Source: Rhodopirellula islandica (GTDB lineage: Bacteria; Planctomycetota; Planctomycetia; Pirellulales; Pirellulaceae). Taken from it: 64,000 bases of DNA. The stretch lies in the NCBI RefSeq assembly GCF_001027925.1, contig NZ_LECT01000013.1, positions 1 to 64,000 of the forward strand. Reading direction: 5' to 3'. A program made the position numbers and the translations under genes. Of this stretch, positions 38,283-47,409 are shown one piece after another. Under the pieces are notes generated by a model. The model saw only the letters and a program-made list of their open reading frames with translations, had not been told where the DNA came from and did not search any database. Each line of letters opens with the position of its first letter. Position 1 is the stretch's first letter.

Positions 38283-40121
38283 TCAGGGAGTGAAGGGGAA
38301 CAGCAGGGGCACGATCCAGAGCGTGACCGCGAGAACGAGCAACTGCAGTGGGATGCCGACCTTCAGGAAATCGCCGAAACGGTAGCTGCCCGCGCCAGTC
38401 ACCAGCGCATTGATCGGTGAAGCCATTGGAGTGGAAAAGGAGGTCGATGCAGCGAGCGCCACGCCCATCAACAAAGGGTACGGCGAAACGTCCAGCCGGT
38501 GAGCGACCTCCAGTGCCAGCGGTGCGAGCAACACACTCGTTGCGGTATTGGAAATCGCTTGACTGAGCAGCGACGTGACACTGAAGAGCAACAGCAGCAA
38601 CAGAGTCGGGTTCGCTAAATGAGGGCTTTCCACGATCGCGTCGGTCACCATCCCCAGCACACCCGTTTTCTCGAGCGCCGTGGCCAGCGGCATGACCGAA
38701 GCGATCATCACGATGCTGTCCCAATGGATGCTCTGATAAGCCGTCGATCCACGAAATGCTCCGACCACCACGGTCAACAACGCGGCGACCAGAACCGCAG
38801 TCACATTGGCGACCACGCCTGTGCTCATCACCATCAACATTCCCAACAGAATCGCAACGACCCAGCCAGCAGCAGGAGTCAGTGTCGGACCATGTTGCTC
38901 GTCCTGTGTGCTGATCAGCAACACATCTCGTCGCGATTTCCAGAGTCGCTCCAGCGTGCTCGTGTTGGTGGCAATCAAAAGCGTGTTGCCTGGATTCAAT
39001 GGCGTGTCAGATGTCCGCGTGCTGATTGGCTCCTTGCCATCGTGCATCGCCACCACCATCGCCCCGTATTGACGAAAAAAGTCGATTTCCCGAACCGTCC
39101 GCCCAACCAACTCAGAGCGAGGTGGGACGATCAATTCGGCCAGGTACACATCCTTGGGAAGCGACGGAGCGGTTGAAACCAACTCGACGTACCCTTCCGT
39201 GATCAGGCGTTCGACGGCCCCCTGGTTGGAGGATTTAATGAAGAGCGTGTCGCCGGGTCGCAACAGCGTATCGGCGTTGCATTTGCGCACGATATCCCCG
39301 TCCGAGCGACGAGTCAGCACCGCGATGACGTTGACTTGAAACGTCGTCCGCAACCCAATCTCCCGAAGCGTGCGGCCCGCCAAGACCGAACCCACGGGAA
39401 TCGTGACTTCGCTGATCTGCCCCTCCACCCCGTAGCTATGGAGCAGGTCAGGACGCGAAACGTATCGCTGCTCGTGACTCGCTTGCGCCACGTTGTCGTC
39501 TTCCTTCGCCCTGTCAGGCAACAGTCGCGTTCCGATCGTGCACATGAAGCCAACACCGACGCAGAGCATGACCAAGCCCGCCGGCGCAAACGAAAAGAAA
39601 TGAAACGGTTCCATCCCCGCATGCCGAAGTTCTTGACTGACGACGATGTTGGATGGGGTGCCAATCAGAGTCAGCATGCCGCCCAACGCGGCCGCAAAGG
39701 CCAGTGGGATCAACAGCTTCGACGGTGAGATTTCCGCACGGCGACTCAGCGAGAGCACGACAGGCAGCATCACAGCGACCGTTCCCGTTGAACTGATGAA
39801 CGCCGACAACAGGGCACAGGCGAGCATCACCGTCGCGGTCAGCCGGACCGTCGACTTGCCGCCGATTCGCCCCAGCCCTCTGCCGACCTGATCAGCCACG
39901 CCGGTTTCCAAGATCGCACCACCGACGACAAACAGTCCGGCAATCATCAGCACCAACGAATTGGAAAAACCTGCGGTTGCCTCCGCTGGCGTCAGGATGC
40001 CGGTCAGCACGAGCGCCAAGAGCGAAACAAATGCAACGAGATCCATCCGGAATCGATCCACCACAAACGCGATGATGGTTGCCACCAGGATGAAAGTCAC
40101 CATCCAAACGTCAGTGGACAT
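38283..40121 (-). CDS. SLC13-family (sodium/anion) transporter with two RCK_C domains
   Basis: A 612-residue membrane protein. The N-terminal half carries the SLC13 motifs STGTVAVMLP and LIGTPSNIVV, and the matching second-half NTATSVLLAPLAL. Between the halves are two TrkA C-terminal (RCK_C) domains, at about residues 236-310 (ISEVTIPVGSVLAG) and 327-400 (LAELIVPPRSELVG). This arrangement fits transporters annotated for sulfate or dicarboxylates; the substrate cannot be told from the sequence. It is transcribed alone. The gap 40122-40687 (566 bp) before the next gene shows no supported feature. Confidence 0.92.
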   Translation of the reverse strand: MSTDVWMVTFILVATIIAFVVDRFRMDLVAFVSLLALVLTGILTPAEATAGFSNSLVLMIAGLFVVGGAILETGVADQVGRGLGRIGGKSTVRLTATVMLACALLSAFISSTGTVAVMLPVVLSLSRRAEISPSKLLIPLAFAAALGGMLTLIGTPSNIVVSQELRHAGMEPFHFFSFAPAGLVMLCVGVGFMCTIGTRLLPDRAKEDDNVAQASHEQRYVSRPDLLHSYGVEGQISEVTIPVGSVLAGRTLREIGLRTTFQVNVIAVLTRRSDGDIVRKCNADTLLRPGDTLFIKSSNQGAVERLITEGYVELVSTAPSLPKDVYLAELIVPPRSELVGRTVREIDFFRQYGAMVVAMHDGKEPISTRTSDTPLNPGNTLLIATNTSTLERLWKSRRDVLLISTQDEQHGPTLTPAAGWVVAILLGMLMVMSTGVVANVTAVLVAALLTVVVGAFRGSTAYQSIHWDSIVMIASVMPLATALEKTGVLGMVTDAIVESPHLANPTLLLLLLFSVTSLLSQAISNTATSVLLAPLALEVAHRLDVSPYPLLMGVALAASTSFSTPMASPINALVTGAGSYRFGDFLKVGIPLQLLVLAVTLWIVPLLFPFTP

Positions 40122-40687
40122 CGGTTGATCCGTTCTTTCGTCGGAGTGATTCTTAAATGAAAAAGCAGGTGCGCATCAGTTGTCCCACTGCTGGGAAGGA
40201 CCATCGCAACGATAGCTCTCGTCAATCGCTTCGTCGATCCATGTTGGAGACAACGGATCGACCGAACGATCCAATATCATCCCACCGTGCAACGATCGAT
40301 CAGCCGCCCCATACTTCTCTGCCCGAGTCGCATACGCCACGGCAAGCACGGGCAGTGAAAGCTGCGTTTCATCTTGCCAGGCGACGCCGTGCGATATCGC
40401 ACGCGGTTGCTGTGCAGTTCGTCACACTGTGTGACGCCTTCCCAAACGTGTTCGGGAGTGGCCCTGTGGTGCGACCTCTTGTCCACTGGACCTCCGTTGT
40501 GATGCCGAACCGTCAACACGCTGATCGAAATTCAGTTCGCAGCGGCAGCAGTGCTCTTTCCTGAATGAATGTCCATCGCGGAACAACGTTTGCCAATCAA
40601 GGATGGCAACTTGATTGCCACGTGTTGAGCGTGGATGGATCTCCTAATTTTCCATCCCTTGGTTCAGCACCACTCCTTGGAAATAAG

Positions 40688-41104
40688 ATGAAGAAAAACG
40701 AGCCGCTGACAAAAATCATGTCAACAGGATTGCAGACCATTCACGACGGCGAGCCCGTTTCGAAGTTGCGAGCCATGTTTGAATCCGGTGGCATTCACCA
40801 CATCCCTGTTGTCAGCGGGGAGAAGTTGATCGGCATCGTTAGCTGGAGTGACTTCGTGCGAATCTCGTTTGGCGAGTTCGGAAACCAAACCTCGAAGTCC
40901 TTGGATCAAACACTCGATCACCTTTACAAGGTGCACGACGTGATGGTCGCCGATTGCGTCACGATTGAAAAATCGAGCACGATCCGTGACGCCGCGAGAC
41001 TGCTTGGGTCTCACAGTTTCCACTCTCTGCCTGTCGTCGAAGGAGACAAGCTGGTGGGCATTGTGACCTCAACGGACTTGATTCAGTATCTCGCTGATCA
41101 ATAG
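40688..41104 (+). CDS. Two-CBS-domain protein
   Basis: A 138-residue soluble protein made of a Bateman pair. The first CBS unit is at about residues 8-65 (TKIMSTGLQTIHDGEPVSKL, GGIHHIPVVSGEKLIGIVSWSD) and the second at about 75-135 (VADCVTIEKSSTIRDAARLL, HSLPVVEGDKLVGIVTSTDLI). Such pairs bind adenine nucleotides and act as energy or stress sensors. The start at 40688 is supported by TTGGA upstream; the frame extends 123 bp further without similarity. It faces the alkaline phosphatase gene across a terminator-like hairpin. Confidence 0.9.
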   Translation: MKKNEPLTKIMSTGLQTIHDGEPVSKLRAMFESGGIHHIPVVSGEKLIGIVSWSDFVRISFGEFGNQTSKSLDQTLDHLYKVHDVMVADCVTIEKSSTIRDAARLLGSHSFHSLPVVEGDKLVGIVTSTDLIQYLADQ

Positions 41105-41156
41105 CCTTCACGCGTCGCCGGAACCGCTTCAGCCAAGCAGCTGTTTCGATCACGCT

Positions 41157-41197
41157 GGGTGACGCCCGCACAGCTTTTCAACTGCGGGCGATCACCC
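41157..41197. terminator. Hairpin between convergent CBS and phosphatase genes
   Basis: GGGTGACGCCCGCA pairs with TGCGGGCGATCACCC (one bulged A), a 14-bp stem around a 12-base loop. It sits midway between two convergent stops and could end transcripts from both sides. There is no T run. Confidence 0.6.
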
Positions 41198-41235
41198 ACT
41201 ATGGCTCGACCCCAACGCCTGGTCCCTCCCTCAAC

Positions 41236-42882
41236 TCACTTGTCGAGTGTTTGAATCAACGCCTCGGGACGCACAAGGTGGAAATAGTGCCCATGGTCGG
41301 CGGTCAAAATCAACGCGGTGTCATCCCAGCCACCATTTTGCTCAATCCACTGAACAACCGCCGCGAACGCATCGTCACCGCTGAGCACAGCCCCGATTGA
41401 ATTGTCGATGTTGTTGGAGTGATTTGCCCAATCGACGTCGCCCGATTCGACCAGCAACCACCAACGTTCATTTTTCGATTGGAGCACCTCCATCGCAGCA
41501 ACCGCCATCTCGCGTAGCTGGACGTTTTCAACCCGATCGGCCTCGCTGTAGACCTCTGCCTTGGCCGGTTTGGGATTGCCAACGCTGACGACGGGGTCGT
41601 AGTTGCCGTCGGCGGTCTGGAACGGCAGGTGACCGGCTTGAGCACCAAAGAAACCAAACAACCGCTTGCCATCGGTTTTTGCTTGCTCGACGGCCTTGCT
41701 CAACACCTCGGTACCAGCCACCCCATTGGTTCGTTGAGCCACGACGTACTTGCCGCCGTTTTGAATATCAATCGCTTCCAAATCTTCGGGCGCCAGGTAG
41801 CGATTCCCGGGGACAAAGTTCTTGCCCTGAGCGCCGTCGGTGTCCTTGTCCATTCCCCAGCCACCACCAATCAGCACATCCACCCCTGGCAGACCACCGG
41901 GATGATAAATCGACGGACGCCCGATCAGGTCGCGAGTCAAATCTTGATAGTCGTTTCGATGAACGTTGTTGGCGTAGGCACATCCCGGCGTTGCATGGCT
42001 GATCGGAACGCTCGTCACCACTCCCACCGCAAAACCATCTTCTTGCAGTGTTCGAGCGATCGGCAACGCCTCACGCCCCATCGAATTGACATTCATCGAC
42101 GCGTTGTAGGTCTTGATGCCACTCATCAACGAAGTCGCCGAGGATGCCGAATCGGTGTAGGCCTGGCGGTTCTGTTTGCTTTTGCCAATCGGATAGTCCG
42201 CGTCCTTGATCGGGCTCCACGGTGAATCGCCACCCAACTCGGGGTCATAACCACCACGAACTTTGCCGTCAGGATTGACGACGATTTGCTTGTCGACACT
42301 CACATTGGTGCCATCGTTGTGCGGGCTGGTGACGCAGTAGCCAAAGTCGGTCGTCGTGCCTCGGTAATCTTGAAAATGCAAACCCTCCCCTCGTCCTTGG
42401 TCGTAGGCAACGCGACCTGACTTCGCGATCGCAGCCGCTCGCGTCGTGTCCCAATCCATGCCATCGAAGACAAACAGAATGACTCGCTTCTTCCCTGACT
42501 CGGCCGCTTGTTTCTGCAGCCGATAAACATCGGTTTGGTCAAAGTACTCCGCGTTCGGGTTCAAGGTCTTTTCAGGCAGGTAGCCGTAGAGCTTTTCGAT
42601 GGCCGCCGCATCGCGATACAGGCTGTTCTCACCGCGGACCGATTGGAGATCCATCCCAAATGAGTACACCGGGATCAACCGGTTGCTATGCGTTTTCCAA
42701 CTGGAATAGGTGTCTGGGTCGGATCCCCAGTGCCCCCAGTCCGACGTGCGTGTTGTCGCTGCATCGGCCTGCAACTTGGCGATCGGGTCAGGGACTTGCG
42801 CCAGCAACGGCGTCCAGGATGTCGTGACCGCTCCTCCCATCAGAATGGCGAACAGCATTGTCAGGCGAGAGCAAAAACTCAT
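41236..42882 (-). CDS. Alkaline phosphatase (PhoA family), exported
   Basis: A 548-residue phosphomonoesterase with an N-terminal signal peptide (residues 1-29, ending PLLAQ). The first metal ligand region is VFDGMDWD, the nucleophile is Ser245 in AYTDSASSAT, and further zinc/magnesium ligands lie in VESGDVDWANHSNN and TADHGHYFH. The expected residues are present. It would release phosphate from organic esters in the periplasm. It is monocistronic. The 335 bp upstream, to the next gene, shows no feature, and no PhoB box was found by eye. Confidence 0.93.
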   Translation of the reverse strand: MSFCSRLTMLFAILMGGAVTTSWTPLLAQVPDPIAKLQADAATTRTSDWGHWGSDPDTYSSWKTHSNRLIPVYSFGMDLQSVRGENSLYRDAAAIEKLYGYLPEKTLNPNAEYFDQTDVYRLQKQAAESGKKRVILFVFDGMDWDTTRAAAIAKSGRVAYDQGRGEGLHFQDYRGTTTDFGYCVTSPHNDGTNVSVDKQIVVNPDGKVRGGYDPELGGDSPWSPIKDADYPIGKSKQNRQAYTDSASSATSLMSGIKTYNASMNVNSMGREALPIARTLQEDGFAVGVVTSVPISHATPGCAYANNVHRNDYQDLTRDLIGRPSIYHPGGLPGVDVLIGGGWGMDKDTDGAQGKNFVPGNRYLAPEDLEAIDIQNGGKYVVAQRTNGVAGTEVLSKAVEQAKTDGKRLFGFFGAQAGHLPFQTADGNYDPVVSVGNPKPAKAEVYSEADRVENVQLREMAVAAMEVLQSKNERWWLLVESGDVDWANHSNNIDNSIGAVLSGDDAFAAVVQWIEQNGGWDDTALILTADHGHYFHLVRPEALIQTLDK

Positions 42883-43217
42883 GGTGGGGCCTCAGAAGTC
42901 GAGCGGGAGAGGTAGCTGGTGGGACGGTTTGGTGGGAGAGATTTGCTGCAAAGCGCAAAACTCTGGTACCGGCGATCATCCTTGGGGACATGCATCCATT
43001 CAAGACCCTTGTCCCCAGTGATTTCGTCCGCCCTCAGGAATCAGCGGCCTGCCTGCGTCTGAACTTGCCCTCCATCACCCGTGCTTCGGCGTGATCCGCT
43101 GTCGAATGATTCGATCCAGTGGACGCTCCGTTCGGCCAGTCGTCGGGCGACGATGCCGTGCCAATTTCAGGGAAGTGAATCCCGAACCTTGGGGATGACA
43201 ACCAACTTGGAGCCGTC

Positions 43218-43580
43218 TCACAAATAATCCAAACGAGAGGCAAGCATCCACACCGGTATGAGATACAGCAACGGAACACACGCAATGATGAACGCTGAAA
43301 TTGGCCGCCTGGCGATCAATCCAACGATCGAAAAAAAAGAACAGGTGACATAGACGGGCGGATAGAAGCACGCAGCAGCGAAAAATTTGCAGAGCAAAGC
43401 CACCTCCTCCTTCGCTTCCGCTTTCGGCAGATCGCCTGTCGGCACACCATCGCCTGACAGCACACCGAAGATCAGAAACAACCCGAGAATGAAAAGGAAC
43501 GGCAAGTATTTGAAAGGCCAGATCCCAACCATCACTGGCAAGACAGGAAGCAATCGCCCGACTGATTTCAGTAGTTTCAT
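43218..43580 (-). CDS. Small membrane protein of unknown function
   Basis: A 120-residue protein with four hydrophobic segments (LLPVLPVMVGIWPF, LPFLFILGLFLIFGV, FFAAACFYPPVYVTC, ISAFIIACVPLLYLIPVWM). No motif was recognised. The start MKLLKSV at 43580 has GGGAG eight bases upstream and is preferred over 43637. It is followed by the start of the repeat-rich gap from about 43.6 kb. Confidence 0.65.
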   Translation of the reverse strand: MKLLKSVGRLLPVLPVMVGIWPFKYLPFLFILGLFLIFGVLSGDGVPTGDLPKAEAKEEVALLCKFFAAACFYPPVYVTCSFFSIVGLIARRPISAFIIACVPLLYLIPVWMLASRLDYL

Positions 43581-43859
43581 GCTTGCTCCCATCAGCGTGA
43601 CAAAAGAAACAGCCCCCGAACGAACCGCCCCCCCCAATGTAACGGATCAACTCCCCCAAAGCTCGCGCAGCGGTCGCGTGCCGCCGAAATGAATGGACCT
43701 TGCTCGGGAACCCCACGCGTCCGTTCCGAACTTGCCTTTTGCCGATCGGTTCTGTTGGCCAACAGGCCTTTCTCCACCCCAACACGATGCGTCCAACCTT
43801 TGTCCCCTGCTCCCACACGCTTCGGGTATCGGGCGGCTTTCAAGTCTCGAACTGCCAGG

Positions 43860-44330
43860 CAATTTCTCATGACCCTCGCTCCGGGAGGGTCGAGCGAAGC
43901 GAGGGGAGAGTGAAGCAAAGCCGCACGACCCGTGAAGCGGTAGGGGCCGGGAAAGGAGCGTTCAGCGACGCATCCGGGTGAGGGCAACACGCACAACCAT
44001 CGCCCAACAACACCGAATTTCAACTCCTGTCCCCCCTCTCGCACGGAGGTCGTGCAGTTTTTTGGTGCTGCATTTTGGCGGGTTTTCACGCGGCGCACCT
44101 CTCCTGAAACGCAGTTTCAGGAGAGGTCGAGCGACGCCGTTCAGGCGTACGCGAGGGTGAGGGCCGAGCATGGGGAGCGGCGCGGATGGCCCTCCCCCGG
44201 AAATCTCGCTGAACGCTCGCTTTCCGACCCCTCCCGCTGCACGGGCGGGGTTCTCAAGGCATTGCAAGCACAGCATTTAAAAACTGCACGACCTCCACGC
44301 TTTGTGGGGAGAGGGCGAGGGGCAAGATCT
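43860..44330. repeat. Repeat-rich intergenic region
   Basis: The 1-kb gap 43581-44580 holds no supportable gene, but several repeats. They include CCTCGCTCCGGGAGGGTCGAGCG (from 43873), GGAAAGGAGCGTTCAGCGA (43959 onward), CCTCTCCTGAAACGCAGTTTCAGGAGAGG (44098-44126, a strong hairpin) and the GGAAATCTCGCTG...CGCTCGCTTTCC element (44199-44226) that recurs after the sulfatase gene. Confidence 0.6.
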
Positions 44331-44580
44331 CAACCCAAGGTTCGGAGCACCAACCGGCGTATTTCAGTCACTCGTGGATGGTTTTGGATTGTATTGACTC
44401 CGAATCGTGGTAGCTTGCAATGTTGGCCTGCGTGAAGCGTGCACTCAAATCACGCCCGTGAGTTTCCACCGCATCTTCCGGTTGAAACCTCTCTGTTCGC
44501 AATTCGCTGTTTGATTTCGCCGTCGATTTTCTTCGGCAGACAAACCGCAGCAGGCCTCTGGATGGCCCAAGGAGGCGATC

Positions 44581-45006
44581 ATGGTGGATGTTTTTGCCAA
44601 GACACCACGTTATGTCTTGAAGGATGGGGCGAACCCGACGGGTCCGCCTGTCATTTCAGCAGCGGCCGATCCCCATTCCGTTGTCATTCACGGGTTTTCG
44701 GACAAACCAGACTACGACGTGTTCGTGTCTGCCAGTTCGCTGGAACTCACCCCGTACCCACTGGTCAAAGGGTTCCTGAAGAATCAATGCGAACTGGACA
44801 CGGACGTTCTAAGACTGATCGTGCTCGATCCAGTCTCGCCCACCCAAGCATGCCTAGATGCCACCACGCTTCAGGCCGTACTCGAGGCCTTGCGGATTGG
44901 TTCGAAGAGTGTCCCGGTCTCCCACCGATTGCGACGGGATCCGTCTTCGTCGGGCTACCGAATTGAACCGATTGCTTGCTCCTCCCCAGCGAGCCCTCTG
45001 TCATGA
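44581..45006 (+). CDS. Unknown protein, first gene of the GH130/glycosyltransferase cluster
   Basis: A 141-residue soluble protein with no recognised family. Sequence features include repeated hydrophobic beta-like stretches (SVVIHGFSD, DYDVFVSASS, VLRLIVLDP) and an Ala/Leu helix. A perfect AGGAGG ribosome site lies five bases upstream of the ATG, unlike its neighbours, suggesting strong translation at the head of the operon. The next gene begins within its stop codon (ATGA). Confidence 0.7.
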   Translation: MVDVFAKTPRYVLKDGANPTGPPVISAAADPHSVVIHGFSDKPDYDVFVSASSLELTPYPLVKGFLKNQCELDTDVLRLIVLDPVSPTQACLDATTLQAVLEALRIGSKSVPVSHRLRRDPSSSGYRIEPIACSSPASPLS

Positions 45007-45290
45007 ATTGGAAACAAGTCAAACGGCAATGGCCGGCCGTCCAAAATGGCATCAAACGCACCTGGGGAAAGATCGACGAGATGGACTTGAAGATGATCCA
45101 CGGCGAACGTGAATCGTTCATCCGAATTCTGGCCCAGCGGTATCACTACACCGAGGCGGTGGCAGAAACCAAGGTGGACCAATTTGTCGCCTGCTTGCAG
45201 CCCGACAATGAAAGCCACCAGTTGCCATCCTGGGTCTCTCAACGACTGCAAAGATGTTGGGATCATGTCCATTTTACAAGTCGGCGATGA
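45003..45290 (+). CDS. CsbD-like stress-related protein
   Basis: A 95-residue protein with the CsbD-type layout MNWKQVKRQWPAVQNGIKRTWGKI followed by DLKMIHGERESFIRILAQRY. CsbD-type proteins are small hydrophilic proteins induced in general stress; their biochemical role is not known. Its ATG overlaps the previous stop by 4 bp and its 3' end overlaps the next gene by 26 bp. The stress link is the clue that this cluster may respond to stationary phase or osmotic change. Confidence 0.72.
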   Translation: MNWKQVKRQWPAVQNGIKRTWGKIDEMDLKMIHGERESFIRILAQRYHYTEAVAETKVDQFVACLQPDNESHQLPSWVSQRLQRCWDHVHFTSRR

Positions 45291-45570
45291 CACCGATCCC
45301 TGGATCCAATTTGTCGGCGGCCCCTTCGATGGGCATCGGCAACACCATCCGTCCGCGACGGAACCATTGGCAGCGGATGTCGTCTGGTTGGTCACGCCTG
45401 ACTCTTTGCGACAGATCGACCATCTCGAATCCATCCACCCCGCCTTGGGAAATGCGTTGACCAGTGTCGCGCTGTACATCCTCAACACGACTTCGGAGCA
45501 CCCCAATTACCTGTATGCAGGATCCCTGGGCCCACGAGCGTTCAGCGATGTGATTGCGAATCTGAATTGA
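45265..45570 (+). CDS. Unknown protein, third gene of the cluster
   Basis: A 101-residue protein with no recognised family. It begins MSILQVGDDTDPW and is acidic/His-bearing (FDGHRQHHPSATEP). The start lies inside the CsbD-like gene (26-bp overlap), consistent with coupling. A longer open frame from 45109 is in the wrong frame relative to CsbD and was rejected. It ends 42 bp before ptsI. Confidence 0.55.
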   Translation: MSILQVGDDTDPWIQFVGGPFDGHRQHHPSATEPLAADVVWLVTPDSLRQIDHLESIHPALGNALTSVALYILNTTSEHPNYLYAGSLGPRAFSDVIANLN

Positions 45571-45612
45571 CACGGATGCCCCCACACCACCCCAACCCTC
45601 AAGGAAAACGGA

Positions 45613-47409
45613 ATGGAACGCATGGAAGGAAAGTCACTTTCGAGTGGGCTCGCCAAAGGAGTTGCGGTTGTGGTGGGTTACGAGTTGCAGCGGACAATCA
45701 CGCTGCCCGATCTCGATCAACCTGCTCCCGATCAACCCGAGTCAATCTCCAGAGCCCGCGTCCCAGTCGAATGCGACCGCATGGACGATGCCCTGGAACG
45801 ATCCCAACGAGACCTCCAGGAACTCAAAACGATTGCATCCGACAATTCTTCGGTGGCCTCGGCGATCGAACTGGTGTCCGCCCACGCGGCGATGGCGGGC
45901 GAGATTGCCTCGCTGGTAAAGGACCGAATCTCGCACGATCTGGTGGGAGTCGAGGAGGCCCTGGATTCCGTCATCGTGCAAACAGTCAGTCGGTTGACCA
46001 AGATCGACAACGACTACCTTCGCGAGCGAGAAACGGACGTCCGTGACATTGGGCAACGCATGATGCGACATCTGTTGGGACTGACACCAACCAACCTGGC
46101 TGAACTTCCTTCCAATGCGATCATCGTTGCCCGGGAACTCGTTCCATCCGATGCGATTGCACTGGCGAACTCCGGACTGGTTGGCATCGTGACGCAGATT
46201 GGCGGAAACCTCGGTCACACGGCCATCATCGCTCGATCACTGGGCATCCCCGCTGTCTCAGGCATCGCCAATGTCACTCAGCGAATCACCAGCGGAATGA
46301 CTCTGTTGCTCGACGGGGAGGCCGGCATCATCACCGCCGAACCTTCCGCAGAACAACTGTCCAACTTCGACGCTCGAATCGTGGAAGCGGAACGTCTCAC
46401 CGACGCCAGCGACACGCTGAACAGCGGCCCCTGCCGGACCCTCGATGGCATCGAGATCACGCTGCTCGGCAATGTCGGGTTGTCGGCCGATCTGGACCAA
46501 GTCCTTCGTCGCGGGATGGCAGGCGTCGGTCTGTTCCGAACCGAGTTTCTCTACTTGCAATCCACCCAGCGGCCAGACACGGAGGCCCAACGCCGGATCT
46601 TTGCTCCAATGGCAAAACGACTGGGTGACCGGCCTCTGGTGATTCGCACCTTCGACCTGGGCGGCGACAAACTGCCCCCGTTTCTGTCGCTGGATGAGAA
46701 CATGGATCCATCCAGTCTGAGTTTGCGTGGGCTGCGATTCTCACTCGCTGAAAAGCATTTGCTTCGGTCGCAACTGACCGCGATCGTCCAGGTTGCCCAA
46801 GAAGCCGATGTGAGAATTCTGTTCCCGATGGTGATCGGTGGTCACGACTTCGCGCAAGCGATTTCGATGGTGGAAGAGGTCGTCGAAGAATGCCAGGCAT
46901 TCAAGCGACCTCAGATCGGAGCCATGATCGAAACGCCTGCCGCCCTGTTCTGCTTGGACGAAATTCTCGAACTCGCTGACTTTGTCGCCATCGGCACCAA
47001 CGATCTCACGCAGTACCTGTTGGCCGCCGACCGCGAACTGTCCGCTGAAAGCGAACTGGTCACCGCAATGCACCCCGCGGTATTGCGAGCGATCCAGCAA
47101 GTCGTGGTGGCAGCCAAACGCTGGAATTGCCCGGTCTGTGTTTGCGGCGAAGAAGCCAGTGACCCCGAATTTGCAGAACTGTTGATCGGACTCGGAATTC
47201 AAGAACTGAGCATCAGCCCTTCGCGCGCGGGCGAACTCGCGACCGCCATCGGCAAGATGAATTCAGCAACCGCGAGTGCCCTTGCGCAACTCGCACAAAA
47301 GTGCCGCAGCCCGCAAGAGGTTCGGCAATTGTTGACGCCAGAAAGCAGACAAGAACAGCTCGAAGAATCAGACCACCAACCCGTGGATGCAATCGGAACT
47401 CGCTCGTGA
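45613..47409 (+). CDS. ptsI: PTS enzyme I (phosphoenolpyruvate-protein phosphotransferase)
   Basis: A 598-residue enzyme I. The phosphorylated His is His202 in GGNLGHTAIIARSLGIP (the usual TSH is here LGH). The TIM-barrel half has the FRTEFLYLQ region, MIETPAALF, FVAIGTNDLTQYLLAADRE and the catalytic Cys511 in CVCGEEASDP. The length and all functional residues are normal. No HPr, EIIA or EIIC gene is nearby, so its partner is not in this window. It may instead phosphorylate an unknown acceptor or feed a regulatory role. GTGA overlap couples it to the next gene. Confidence 0.95.
   Translation: MERMEGKSLSSGLAKGVAVVVGYELQRTITLPDLDQPAPDQPESISRARVPVECDRMDDALERSQRDLQELKTIASDNSSVASAIELVSAHAAMAGEIASLVKDRISHDLVGVEEALDSVIVQTVSRLTKIDNDYLRERETDVRDIGQRMMRHLLGLTPTNLAELPSNAIIVARELVPSDAIALANSGLVGIVTQIGGNLGHTAIIARSLGIPAVSGIANVTQRITSGMTLLLDGEAGIITAEPSAEQLSNFDARIVEAERLTDASDTLNSGPCRTLDGIEITLLGNVGLSADLDQVLRRGMAGVGLFRTEFLYLQSTQRPDTEAQRRIFAPMAKRLGDRPLVIRTFDLGGDKLPPFLSLDENMDPSSLSLRGLRFSLAEKHLLRSQLTAIVQVAQEADVRILFPMVIGGHDFAQAISMVEEVVEECQAFKRPQIGAMIETPAALFCLDEILELADFVAIGTNDLTQYLLAADRELSAESELVTAMHPAVLRAIQQVVVAAKRWNCPVCVCGEEASDPEFAELLIGLGIQELSISPSRAGELATAIGKMNSATASALAQLAQKCRSPQEVRQLLTPESRQEQLEESDHQPVDAIGTRS

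Noticed and set aside
40157-40564. A 135-residue plus-strand frame between the SLC13 and CBS genes
   Set aside because: Arg/Ser/Pro-rich with no family resemblance, no ribosome site and an overlapping minus-strand frame of equal quality.
43592-44098. A 168-residue minus-strand frame and others in the repeat-rich gap
   Set aside because: They consist of translated repeats and lack ribosome sites and any family signal.
44394-44422. TTGACT at 44394-44399 as a -35 box for the carbohydrate cluster
   Set aside because: No acceptable -10 hexamer lies at the right spacing, and it is nearly 190 bp from the start codon.
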